From contig CAIXPV010000017.1 of the NCBI GenBank assembly GCA_903921405.1, positions 1 through 12,433 of the forward strand: a DNA stretch of 12,433 nt. Direction: 5' to 3'. The notes under the pieces are model-generated. The model was given only the letters and a program-made list of their open reading frames with translations, searched no databases and had not been told where the DNA came from. Below are positions 1 to 7,022 of this stretch, one piece after another. The position numbers were made by a program, and so were the translations under genes. The stretch comes from an uncultured Actinomycetes bacterium. Its GTDB lineage: Bacteria; Actinomycetota; Actinomycetes; Nanopelagicales; Nanopelagicaceae. The first letter of the stretch is position 1, and every line of letters starts with the position of its first letter.

Positions 1-878
1 ACTGATGTCATTAAACCAAGTGATCCATAACCCTGAGCAACGGTGTCGGATTGAACATCGCCGTCATAGTTCTTACATGCCCAGACATATCCACCCTCCA
101 TGCGAAGTGACATAGCGACCATGTCATCGATTAAGCGGTGCTCATACCAAATTCCTGCAGCTTCGAATGCAGTTTTGAACTCGGCTTGGAAGATCTCTTC
201 AAAGATATCTTTGAATCGGCCATCGTATGCCTTCAAGATTGTGTTTTTGGTTGAAAGGTAAACCGGGAAGTTACGGTTAAGTCCGTAGTTCAAAGAAGCT
301 CGGGCAAAGTCACGGATTGATTCATCCATGTTGTACATACCCATTGCAACACCCGATGATGGGAAATCAAAAACATTGTATTCAACTGGTGCAGAGCCAT
401 CGGCTGGAACAAATGTCATCGTTAGCTTGCCGGCACTTGGAACTTTGAAATCTGTTGCTTTGTACTGATCACCAAAAGCATGGCGACCAATAACAATTGG
501 CTTAGTCCAGTGAGGTACCAAACGTGGAACGTTGCTGATAATGATTGGCTCGCGGAAAATCACGCCGCCCAAGATATTGCGGACAGTTCCATTAGGGGAC
601 TTCCACATCTTCTTAAGACCAAACTCTTCAACACGAGCCTCGTCAGGAGTAATCGTTGCGCACTTAATTCCAACGCCATGCTTTTGAATCGCATGTGCGG
701 AATCAATGGTTACCTGATCATCGGTTGCATCACGGTTTTCCATGCCAAGATCGTAGTAATCAAGGTTGACGTCTAGATAAGGAAGGATCAATGACTCCTT
801 AATGAACTGCCAAATAATGCGAGTCATCTCATCGCCATCTAGCTCGACTACGGTTCCTTCTACTTTAATCTTGGCCAT
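1..878 (-). CDS. icd: NADP-dependent isocitrate dehydrogenase, dimeric eukaryote-like type (3' end outside window)
   Basis: Isocitrate dehydrogenase oxidatively decarboxylates isocitrate to 2-oxoglutarate, making NADPH in the TCA cycle (cytoplasm). The window holds the first 292 residues of about 405; the frame is open to the left edge. The protein begins MAKIKVEGTVVELDGDEMTR, as in the homodimeric NADP-IDH family that includes human IDH1 and M. tuberculosis Icd1. Substrate-binding residues are visible: Thr77, the SPNGTVRN stretch at 94-101 (Ser94, Asn96, Arg100), Arg109, Arg132 in GRHAFGDQY with Tyr139, Lys211 in STKNT, and metal-binding Asp251, Asp274 and Asp278. The C-terminal cofactor-binding part is missing only because the window ends. 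The ATG start is supported by a strong ribosome binding site 8 bases upstream. It lies 15 bases after mdh, so it is probably cotranscribed with it. NADP preference is inferred from the family. Confidence 0.96.
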   Translation of the reverse strand, partial: MAKIKVEGTVVELDGDEMTRIIWQFIKESLILPYLDVNLDYYDLGMENRDATDDQVTIDSAHAIQKHGVGIKCATITPDEARVEEFGLKKMWKSPNGTVRNILGGVIFREPIIISNVPRLVPHWTKPIVIGRHAFGDQYKATDFKVPSAGKLTMTFVPADGSAPVEYNVFDFPSSGVAMGMYNMDESIRDFARASLNYGLNRNFPVYLSTKNTILKAYDGRFKDIFEEIFQAEFKTAFEAAGIWYEHRLIDDMVAMSLRMEGGYVWACKNYDGDVQSDTVAQGYGSLGLMTS

Positions 879-886
879 GCGTTGAT

Positions 887-894
887 CTCCCCTT
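887..894 (-). promoter_or_regulatory. Strong ribosome binding site of icd, touching the mdh stop codon
   Basis: Read on the minus strand this is AAGGGGAG, ending 8 bases before the icd ATG. Its first A is the last base of the mdh TAA stop codon, so terminating ribosomes would sit directly on the icd initiation region. This fixes the icd start and suggests translational coupling of mdh and icd. Confidence 0.75.
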
Positions 895-1844
895 TAGAGT
901 GTTTGGACGTCTGCTTGTTTTGCACGAACTGCCTCTGCGGCAGCTTTTAGCGCGGTAACTTCGGATTCAGTCAGTGCGCTTTCAACGACTTTTCTGATTC
1001 CGCTGCGGCCAATCTCGGCTTCAACACCAAGGTAGACGCCTGAAATTCCATATTCTCCATCGACCCATGCGCACACTGGCATTACTGCACCAGAGTCTTC
1101 AATGACCGCCTTTGCCATACGTGCAGCTGCAGCCGACGGCGCATAATATGCAGAGCCTGTCTTTAGTAGGGCAACAACTTCTGCGCCACCATTGCGTGTG
1201 CGATCAACGAGCTCATCGATTTCGGCTTGAGATAGAAGCTCGCTAAGTGCTTTTCCATTAACTGTGCAGCGACTTGGAACTGGAACCATGGTGTCACCGT
1301 GTGAACCAAGTGTCAGCGTCTTAACAACGCCTACTTTTACGGCCAACTTCTCTGCAACAAAGTTCGTAAAGCGCGCAGTATCTAACATTCCTGCTTGACC
1401 CATCACGCGATTCTTAGGAAAACCAGTTGCAATCTGAGCAAGTGCCGTCATCTCATCGAGGGGATTTGAAACCACGATAATGACTGCGTTAGGTGAATGC
1501 TTAGCAATGTTTTCTGCAACTCCACGGACGATTCCAGCGTTAACACCGATTAAATCCATACGACTCATACCAGGCTTGCGTGGAAGTCCGGCGGTAATAA
1601 CCACTACATCTGAGTTTGCTGTGGCTTCATAGCCCGCACCTTCTGGTGTCGTTGTTGCGCCAATTATTTTTGTCTCGAAACCTTCAATAGAACGAGATTG
1701 ATTCATATCGAGAGCTAAACCTTCTGGTTTGCCTTCGACGATATCGGTAAGAACTACCGTGTCAAAAACATCGTATTCGGCCAATCGAAGTGCAGTTGTT
1801 GATCCATAAAAACCTGCGCCGACTACTGTGACTTTTCCGCCCAT
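894..1844 (-). CDS. mdh: Malate dehydrogenase, LDH-like type
   Basis: Malate dehydrogenase interconverts malate and oxaloacetate with NAD in the TCA cycle. The 316-residue protein has the Rossmann motif G9-A-G11-FY-G14, and Asp34 at the end of the second strand predicts NAD rather than NADP. The mobile loop reads GLPRKPGMSR (86-95); Arg89 is the residue that separates malate dehydrogenases from lactate dehydrogenases, which carry Gln there. Further catalytic residues are Arg95, Asn127 in SNPLD, Asp155 and Arg158 in GMLDTAR, and His182 in GSHGDT. These features place it in the LDH-like (tetrameric) MDH branch, not the roughly 329-residue cytosolic type with a TGAAGQIG-like start that is familiar from Streptomyces and Mycobacterium. 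The start is supported by a good ribosome binding site. It lies 42 bases after the DUF3017 gene and 15 before icd, within the same gene string. Confidence 0.95.
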   Translation of the reverse strand: MGGKVTVVGAGFYGSTTALRLAEYDVFDTVVLTDIVEGKPEGLALDMNQSRSIEGFETKIIGATTTPEGAGYEATANSDVVVITAGLPRKPGMSRMDLIGVNAGIVRGVAENIAKHSPNAVIIVVSNPLDEMTALAQIATGFPKNRVMGQAGMLDTARFTNFVAEKLAVKVGVVKTLTLGSHGDTMVPVPSRCTVNGKALSELLSQAEIDELVDRTRNGGAEVVALLKTGSAYYAPSAAAARMAKAVIEDSGAVMPVCAWVDGEYGISGVYLGVEAEIGRSGIRKVVESALTESEVTALKAAAEAVRAKQADVQTL

Positions 1845-1850
1845 GGCGTA

Positions 1851-1858
1851 CTCCCTTT
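1851..1858 (-). promoter_or_regulatory. Ribosome binding site of mdh
   Basis: Minus-strand AAAGGGAG with a 6-base spacer to the mdh ATG. It lies in the 42-base gap after the DUF3017 gene, the longest intergenic stretch in the window. I found no convincing -35/-10 pair there. Confidence 0.7.
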
Positions 1859-1886
1859 GTTAAGTGAATGAGGCACTACGCAAACT

Positions 1887-2114
1887 CTACCGTCCACGAG
1901 GAAGTGCAACTGCCAAGGCAAAAAGGGCAATTGCAATAATGAGAGGAAAGTAAAAGTCGAAACGGCGGCGATGGCGCGCTTTGAGTGCTACACCTGCAGT
2001 GCCGGCCGCTATAAATAGTGACCCACCTCGCACTATGCCGCCCATTCCCAATGCCACACCAACAAGTATTGAAATATTACTGACAATACTTAGAAGTCGG
2101 TTTGTTAACTGCAT
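1887..2114 (-). CDS. Small DUF3017-type membrane protein
   Basis: A 75-residue hydrophobic protein of unknown function. Three probable membrane segments are seen at about residues 8-27, 31-44 and 55-71. Between the last two is a basic cluster, KARHRRR (45-51), predicting that this loop faces the cytoplasm. Size, topology and position immediately after folD match the actinobacterial DUF3017 family (the M. tuberculosis counterpart is the small membrane protein gene beside folD). The ATG lies inside the end of folD, overlapping it by 10 bases, with no clear ribosome binding site, so translation is probably coupled to folD. The family assignment rests mainly on context and topology, since the sequence is short. 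No catalytic motif is visible. Confidence 0.8.
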   Translation of the reverse strand: MQLTNRLLSIVSNISILVGVALGMGGIVRGGSLFIAAGTAGVALKARHRRRFDFYFPLIIAIALFALAVALPRGR

Positions 2115-2944
2115 GCATCAACTACGTTCTTGATCAACATTGCTCGAGTCATCGGACCTACACCACCAGGCATCGGTGCAACCCATGATGCAACTTCCAT
2201 GACGCCAGGATCTACATCTCCCAATAAGCCTTGCTCTGTTCGTGAGATTCCAACATCGATCACGACTGCACCCGGCTTAATCATCTCGGCCTTTAAGAAA
2301 TGAGCTTGCCCAATTGCGGCAACGATAATGTCGGCGTTTTTGGTGTGGGTTAATAAGTCTTTGGTTCCAGTGTGAGTCAACGTCACTGTTGCATTTTCTT
2401 GTTTGCGCGTGAGAAGTAAACCAAGTGGGCGACCAACAGTTAACCCACGCCCGATAACTGTTACCTCAGCACCTTGTGTACTAATTCCATAATGAGTTAA
2501 CAGTTCAACGATTCCATGTGGCGTACATGGCAACGGCGCGTCATAACCAGAGACTAAACGCCCTAAGTTCATCGGGTGTAACCCATCGGCATCTTTCGAT
2601 GGGTCGATCGCTTCAAGAACTCTCTGCGTGTTAATTCCCTTGGGCAGTGGCAACTGCACGATGTAGCCCGTGCATTCATTTGATGAATTTAAATCTTTAA
2701 TCGCCGCCATCACATCGGCCTCAGTTGCATCGGCAGGCAGATCAACACGGATTGAGTTGATTCCTACTTCATGGCAGTCACGATGCTTTCCACCAACGTA
2801 TGAGTGCGAACCTGGATCATCGCCAACTAAAACCGTTCCCAGACCTGGAGTTATTCCGCGGGACTTTAATTCAACGACTCTCACGGCTAATTGAGATTTA
2901 ATCGAAGTTGCTAATGCCTTGCCATCTAAAATTTGTGCGCTCAT
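2105..2944 (-). CDS. folD: Bifunctional methylenetetrahydrofolate dehydrogenase / methenyltetrahydrofolate cyclohydrolase
   Basis: FolD converts 5,10-methylene-THF to 10-formyl-THF in two steps (NADP-linked dehydrogenase, then cyclohydrolase) in the cytoplasm. The protein is 279 residues, near the usual 280-300. The catalytic pair is seen in SYVGGK (Tyr49, Lys53), followed by the QLPLP signature (97-101), KDADG (117-121, with Asp120), the dinucleotide-binding GRGLTVGRP (165-173), and the C-terminal PGGVGPMT signature (259-266). Gly167 stands where many family members have Ser (GRS); the GRG form is, from memory, common in Actinobacteria. The gene starts 20 bases after purH, with a modest AGGA ribosome binding site about 7 bases before the ATG. 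Its product feeds the two formyl-THF-dependent enzymes encoded just upstream, PurN and PurH. Confidence 0.97.
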   Translation of the reverse strand: MSAQILDGKALATSIKSQLAVRVVELKSRGITPGLGTVLVGDDPGSHSYVGGKHRDCHEVGINSIRVDLPADATEADVMAAIKDLNSSNECTGYIVQLPLPKGINTQRVLEAIDPSKDADGLHPMNLGRLVSGYDAPLPCTPHGIVELLTHYGISTQGAEVTVIGRGLTVGRPLGLLLTRKQENATVTLTHTGTKDLLTHTKNADIIVAAIGQAHFLKAEMIKPGAVVIDVGISRTEQGLLGDVDPGVMEVASWVAPMPGGVGPMTRAMLIKNVVDACS

Positions 2945-2964
2945 GCTGTAATCCTATGCCCGCA

Positions 2965-4500
2965 CTAAGCGTGAGAGAAATGCCGTGTTCCAGTGAAAAA
3001 CATCGCAATTCCAGCGCTCTGTGCGGCAGCGATGACTTCGTCATCTCGAACACTCCCACCAGGTTGAACGACAGCTGCGATTCCGGCATCAATGAGAATT
3101 TGTAATCCATCTGCAAATGGGAAAAATGCATCACTTGCAGCAATAGAGCCCTTGACTCGATCACCCGCTCTGGTAACTGCAAGACGGGCAGAATCAACTC
3201 GATTCACTTGTCCCATTCCTATGCCAACAGATGCCCCACCCTTACTTAACAAGATCGCGTTGCTCTTCACTGCGCGCACTGATTTCCACGCAAACTCTAA
3301 ATCCATCATTACTTCATCACTAACTTTTCCACCGCAAACTTGAGTCCATGATGCCGAGCTATCTCCGGGTGCGTTTATTAAGTCGGTCTCTTGAAGCAAC
3401 ACTCCCCCTGATACTGGGCGCATTTCAATACTTGCAATAGAAGTAACATCGCATTGCAAAATTCGAATCGAAGGTTTCTTGGCTAGTATCTCAACTGCAC
3501 CTGCTTCATAACTTGGCGCAATGACAACTTCGGTAAATATCTCAGATAGCTGTTCAGCCATTTTCACACTGACTTGGCGATTTGCTGCTACTACTCCGCC
3601 AAAAGCAGAAACAGGATCACACTCGTGTGCTCTGCTGTGCGCTTGAGCTATATCACTTGCAACTGCTATGCCACACGGGTTAGCGTGTTTGATGATTGCC
3701 ACACATGGCTGATCATGATCTAACGCTGCTCGCCATGCCGCATCGGCATCGGTGTAGTTATTAAATGACATCTCTTTGCCATGTAACTGAACAGCGCCAA
3801 CGATTCCTGCTGGTCCACCGGAGTAAATTGCTGCATTTTGATGTGGGTTTTCACCATAGCGCAAAGTATTCTCGCGCTTGTAGATTCGGCCAAACCACTC
3901 TGGTAACTCTTTACTTTCATCTAGCCATGTTGCTATCGCTAAGTCATATTCAGCCGTAGTTCTAAAGACCTCTAAAGCCAATGCTTTGCGCTGCTCGTAA
4001 GTAAAGCCACCAGCTTTAATCGCTTCAATCAAAGCATCGTACTGAGATGTCTTACAGACCACCGCCACTGAGTTGTGGTTCTTTGCACCGCCGCGCAGCA
4101 TGGATGGACCACCGATATCAATCTGCTCAATACATTCGGCAAAATCAGCTCCCGATGCAATAGTTTGCGCAAAGGGATAAAGATTGATAATCACTAGATC
4201 AAATGGCGCGATATCTAATTCGGCAATCGCCTTGAGGTGTTCAGGATTACCTTGATCGGCCAGAATTCCAGAGTGCACACGAGGGTGCAGAGTCTTAACT
4301 CGCCCGCCCATTATTTCTGGAAAGCCCGTGTACTGACTGACTTCAGTGACAGCAATACCTGCTGCAGCTAGATTCTTGGCAGTTGAACCCGTCGACAGAA
4401 TTTCGACTCCAGCATCACAAAGGGCTTGCCCAACTTCTAGTAAACGAGCTTTGTCATAGACGCTAACTAGTGCCCGTCGAATTACTTTACGTTCAGACAT
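2965..4500 (-). CDS. purH: Bifunctional AICAR formyltransferase / IMP cyclohydrolase
   Basis: PurH performs the last two steps of de novo IMP synthesis: formylation of AICAR by 10-formyl-THF, then ring closure. The protein is 511 residues against about 520 in the family, so it is complete. The N-terminal IMP cyclohydrolase domain (about 1-195) has STGSTAKNL (36-44), GGRVKTLHP (65-73) and IDIGGPSMLRGGAKN (127-141). The C-terminal transformylase domain has LRYGENPHQ (213-221), Lys271-His272 in IIKHANPCG, and DPVSAFGG (295-302). It ends in GTRHFSHA, close to the usual PurH end. The ATG is preceded by GGAG with a 4-base spacer. It overlaps the end of purN by 8 bases, indicating coupled translation. 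Confidence 0.98.
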   Translation of the reverse strand: MSERKVIRRALVSVYDKARLLEVGQALCDAGVEILSTGSTAKNLAAAGIAVTEVSQYTGFPEIMGGRVKTLHPRVHSGILADQGNPEHLKAIAELDIAPFDLVIINLYPFAQTIASGADFAECIEQIDIGGPSMLRGGAKNHNSVAVVCKTSQYDALIEAIKAGGFTYEQRKALALEVFRTTAEYDLAIATWLDESKELPEWFGRIYKRENTLRYGENPHQNAAIYSGGPAGIVGAVQLHGKEMSFNNYTDADAAWRAALDHDQPCVAIIKHANPCGIAVASDIAQAHSRAHECDPVSAFGGVVAANRQVSVKMAEQLSEIFTEVVIAPSYEAGAVEILAKKPSIRILQCDVTSIASIEMRPVSGGVLLQETDLINAPGDSSASWTQVCGGKVSDEVMMDLEFAWKSVRAVKSNAILLSKGGASVGIGMGQVNRVDSARLAVTRAGDRVKGSIAASDAFFPFADGLQILIDAGIAAVVQPGGSVRDDEVIAAAQSAGIAMFFTGTRHFSHA

Positions 4501-5059
4501 GTCGCTCCAAAGTTGGAAGAATTAGTGCAATGGTCGCAACAATGAGACCTCGTTCAACTTTCTTAATTCTCTCATGAAGTGTTGACTCATCCTCACCGGG
4601 CACAATGGGAACCTCCATCTGCGTGATGATTGGCCCAGTATCGACACCATCATCTACCCAGTGCACTGTTGTGCCAGTTACTGCAACGCCTGCAGCTAGA
4701 GCATCTCTCACGGCGTGTGCACCTGGAAAGTTCGGCAATAGCGCTGGATGGATATTAATTGTTGGAAATCTATTGACGAAATCGGCGGGCAGGATGCGCA
4801 TGAAGCCAGCGCTGACAACTAGATCGGGCTTATATGCACCTACTCGCTCAATTATCTGAGTGTTCCACTCATGGCGTGAAGCCCCAACAGCAACGACGTC
4901 GGTTGTAATACCCATTGACTGTGCTTTACCTAAGACAGGCGCTGCATCGTTATCACTAATTACTGCTGCGATTTCAATACCTAATTCGTCCCGCGCATCA
5001 ACAATTGCTTGTGCCAACGTTCCTGATCCTGATGCCAATACTACAAGGCGATACGCCAT
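4493..5059 (-). CDS. purN: Phosphoribosylglycinamide formyltransferase, folate-dependent
   Basis: PurN transfers a formyl group from 10-formyl-THF to glycinamide ribonucleotide, the third step of de novo purine synthesis. The 188-residue length is typical. The formyltransferase catalytic residues are present: Asn102 and His104 in NIHPALLPNFPGAHA (102-116) and Asp140 in GVDTGPII. The N-terminal phosphate-binding loop reads ASGSGTLAQAI (9-19), lacking the Asn found in the E. coli GSN motif; from memory the M. tuberculosis enzyme also lacks it, so this is probably a lineage trait and not damage. The ATG shares one base with the stop codon of the upstream membrane-protein gene (TAATG), and the gene overlaps purH by 8 bases, so it sits in a tightly coupled cluster. 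A weak AGGT precedes the start. Confidence 0.96.
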   Translation of the reverse strand: MAYRLVVLASGSGTLAQAIVDARDELGIEIAAVISDNDAAPVLGKAQSMGITTDVVAVGASRHEWNTQIIERVGAYKPDLVVSAGFMRILPADFVNRFPTINIHPALLPNFPGAHAVRDALAAGVAVTGTTVHWVDDGVDTGPIITQMEVPIVPGEDESTLHERIKKVERGLIVATIALILPTLERHV

Positions 5060-6135
5060 TAACGCTTACCTATGCGGGGAATATACAGCGCTAGCAACGC
5101 CCCGAATATTAACTCTGTACCAACGCTGAGAGTAAATTTCCACGGTGAGACGCCAACAGCCGACATTGCATCAGTAAAGAGCGCTCCGCTACCGGCATAT
5201 CCAATTAAAGCGATAATCACAACGGAGGCAAACAAACTCTGTATCAAAATCTTTGTATTAAGTGCAACGGTCCAGATTGTAAGCATGGCACCAGAGAGAA
5301 CTACACATGCAATACCAATCAGAGCAATGTGATATTTACCCGCTGGAAGTGTTCCGAGAAGTGGAAAAGCTGGAATTGAGTTCACATGAAAACTTAACGG
5401 GGAAATAAGCGAGCCTGAACCAACGGCAAAGCCTGCGCCTGAAAAATAGCCGAGCGTGGCAACTACAGCATTAGGTAGATACACAATATTTAATAGGAGT
5501 AAGAGAAAACCACCTAGCAATCCTGGCTCAAGAACTGTAGTTAAGTTTTTTACCGTAGATAAATGGGTAAAGATTGTGATTCCAAAGATGATCGATGAGA
5601 TTCCCAGCAAGAAGGCAATGATTCGAGAGCTGTAGAGAATTGCTTGCCCGAAAATTAAGCGGCGGCCAACGGTAGCTGCGCTGATGAAAGTTAGCGGTAA
5701 AAAGAAAAGTGGCACAAAGTACCACACTGGTTTTACTGAACTAGTGGATGAGAAATAAGCAAAGAGAGCGCCAATTGCGCTATACATAACGGCAAATAAT
5801 ACTCGAGCCAACGGAATGAGTGATGAATCATGATCGAGGCGATCAATTGTTCGTGCTATTCCATTTCGAATTGCCAGGACTGGAAATACCAGTGCACCTA
5901 GCGGTAAGTACGACAGATAGCCCGCAGCGTTAACTGGCGGAAGCGCTAAAGAAAATGGGAGTTGATGTGCCGCTAACCAAATCCATAACGCCGCCCGGAG
6001 TGGATCTCCGGTGTTTCCAGTAGCACTGCCGGCAGTTGCCCAAGCAAGAAGTGCAATAAATGATGTTGGCAGAAGTAGAAGTGCGATGCTGCGCAGCACT
6101 TGGGTCGCTGTGACCCCAAGTACGCGCCCGAACAT
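5059..6135 (-). CDS. perM: PerM-like polytopic membrane protein (DUF6350)
   Basis: A 358-residue integral membrane protein with roughly nine to eleven hydrophobic segments, among them about 13-36, 75-90, 110-130, 138-155, 170-190, 205-220, 268-290, 297-315 and 335-353. The most family-like part is about 219-264, including YLPNAVVATLGYFSGAGFAV and FPLLGTLP, which resembles the DUF6350/PerM signature. M. tuberculosis PerM (Rv0955) occupies the same place between sucD and purN. It has been linked to cell division, with FtsB stability affected, under low magnesium and in chronic infection; whether that role holds here is inference. This copy is shorter than the mycobacterial protein, which from memory is about 450 residues. 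It starts 5 bases after sucD without a convincing ribosome binding site, and its stop codon overlaps the purN ATG by one base, so its translation is probably coupled to its neighbours. Confidence 0.82.
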   Translation of the reverse strand: MFGRVLGVTATQVLRSIALLLLPTSFIALLAWATAGSATGNTGDPLRAALWIWLAAHQLPFSLALPPVNAAGYLSYLPLGALVFPVLAIRNGIARTIDRLDHDSSLIPLARVLFAVMYSAIGALFAYFSSTSSVKPVWYFVPLFFLPLTFISAATVGRRLIFGQAILYSSRIIAFLLGISSIIFGITIFTHLSTVKNLTTVLEPGLLGGFLLLLLNIVYLPNAVVATLGYFSGAGFAVGSGSLISPLSFHVNSIPAFPLLGTLPAGKYHIALIGIACVVLSGAMLTIWTVALNTKILIQSLFASVVIIALIGYAGSGALFTDAMSAVGVSPWKFTLSVGTELIFGALLALYIPRIGKR

Positions 6136-6140
6136 TTCTG

Positions 6141-7022
6141 TTAACGGCCTAAAATATCGCGCAGTAACTGCGCCGTTTCACTAGGAGTCTTGCCGACTTT
6201 TACGCCTGCTGCCTCTAGTGCATCTTGCTTTCCTTGAGCCGTACCTGAAGAGCCAGAAACAATTGCGCCTGCGTGACCCATTGTCTTTCCTTCAGGTGCG
6301 GTAAATCCTGCTACGTAGCCAACAACTGGCTTAGTTACATATTCAGCGATAAATGCAGCTGCGCGCTCTTCTGCATCGCCGCCAATTTCACCAATCATGA
6401 CGATTGCAGTTGTCTCTGGATCATCTTGAAATGCTCGCAAGCAATCAATGTGTGTTGTTCCAATAACAGGGTCTCCACCGATTCCAACTGCCGTACTAAA
6501 TCCAATATCGCGCAGTTCATACATCATTTGGTAAGTAAGAGTTCCTGATTTTGATACTAAGCCAATTGGCCCCGCACCAGTGATGTCGGCAGGGATGATT
6601 CCAATATTTGATTTTCCGGGGCTAATCAATCCAGGACAGTTTGGCCCAATAATGCGTGTTGTTCCCTTACTAGCTGAGTATGCATAGAAACTTGCTGAGT
6701 CGTGAACTGGAATACCTTCGGTAATCACAACGACTAATGGCATTGCTGCATCGATTGCATCGATCACTGCAGCTTTTGCAAACTTAGGCGGAACGAAGAC
6801 AACAGATGCATTGGCACCAGTTGCCGACATTGCCTCTGCAACGGTGTTAAAAACTGGAAGCTGGTGGCCATCAATATCTACGACTTGTCCACCCTTACCC
6901 GGTGTTACTCCGCCAACAATCTTTGTACCCGATGCCAACATGCGGCGTGTGTGTTTGGTTCCTTCAGAGCCAGTCATCCCTTGAACAATGACCTTAGTAT
7001 TTTCATTCAAGAAGATAGCCAT
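6141..7022 (-). CDS. sucD: Succinate-CoA ligase, alpha subunit
   Basis: SucD is the CoA-binding subunit that carries the phosphohistidine of succinyl-CoA synthetase, interconverting succinyl-CoA with succinate plus nucleoside triphosphate in the TCA cycle. The protein is 293 residues, typical of the family. The CoA-binding loop QGMTGSEG is at 14-21, GPNCPG at 126-131, the LVSKSGTLTYQ stretch at 155-165, GEIGG at 211-215, and the active-site His250 in MGHAGAIVSG. The ATG overlaps the sucC TAA by one base, as is common for sucCD pairs, which favours balanced synthesis of the two subunits. Whether ADP or GDP is used cannot be told from this subunit alone. Confidence 0.98.
   Translation of the reverse strand: MAIFLNENTKVIVQGMTGSEGTKHTRRMLASGTKIVGGVTPGKGGQVVDIDGHQLPVFNTVAEAMSATGANASVVFVPPKFAKAAVIDAIDAAMPLVVVITEGIPVHDSASFYAYSASKGTTRIIGPNCPGLISPGKSNIGIIPADITGAGPIGLVSKSGTLTYQMMYELRDIGFSTAVGIGGDPVIGTTHIDCLRAFQDDPETTAIVMIGEIGGDAEERAAAFIAEYVTKPVVGYVAGFTAPEGKTMGHAGAIVSGSSGTAQGKQDALEAAGVKVGKTPSETAQLLRDILGR

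Noticed and set aside
480..776. A 98-codon plus-strand open frame
   Set aside because: It lies wholly antisense inside icd, whose protein is strongly conserved there. The translated plus-strand product shows no recognisable domain. The same applies to the other antisense open frames, for example at 2670-2894, 7926-8168 and 9114-9398.
2110..2117. Palindrome TGCATGCA at the start of the DUF3017 gene
   Set aside because: Eight bases is within chance expectation for the window, and it overlaps the constrained folD end and the ATG of the next gene.
2945..2964. A purine or folate riboswitch upstream of folD or purH
   Set aside because: The purH-folD gap is only 20 bases and purN overlaps purH, so there is no room for a known riboswitch aptamer.
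4988..5032. PurN lacking the Asn of the GSN phosphate-binding motif, suggesting an inactive enzyme
   Set aside because: Asn102, His104 and Asp140 are all intact, and the loop resembles the M. tuberculosis PurN loop as I remember it, so this is more likely an actinobacterial variant.
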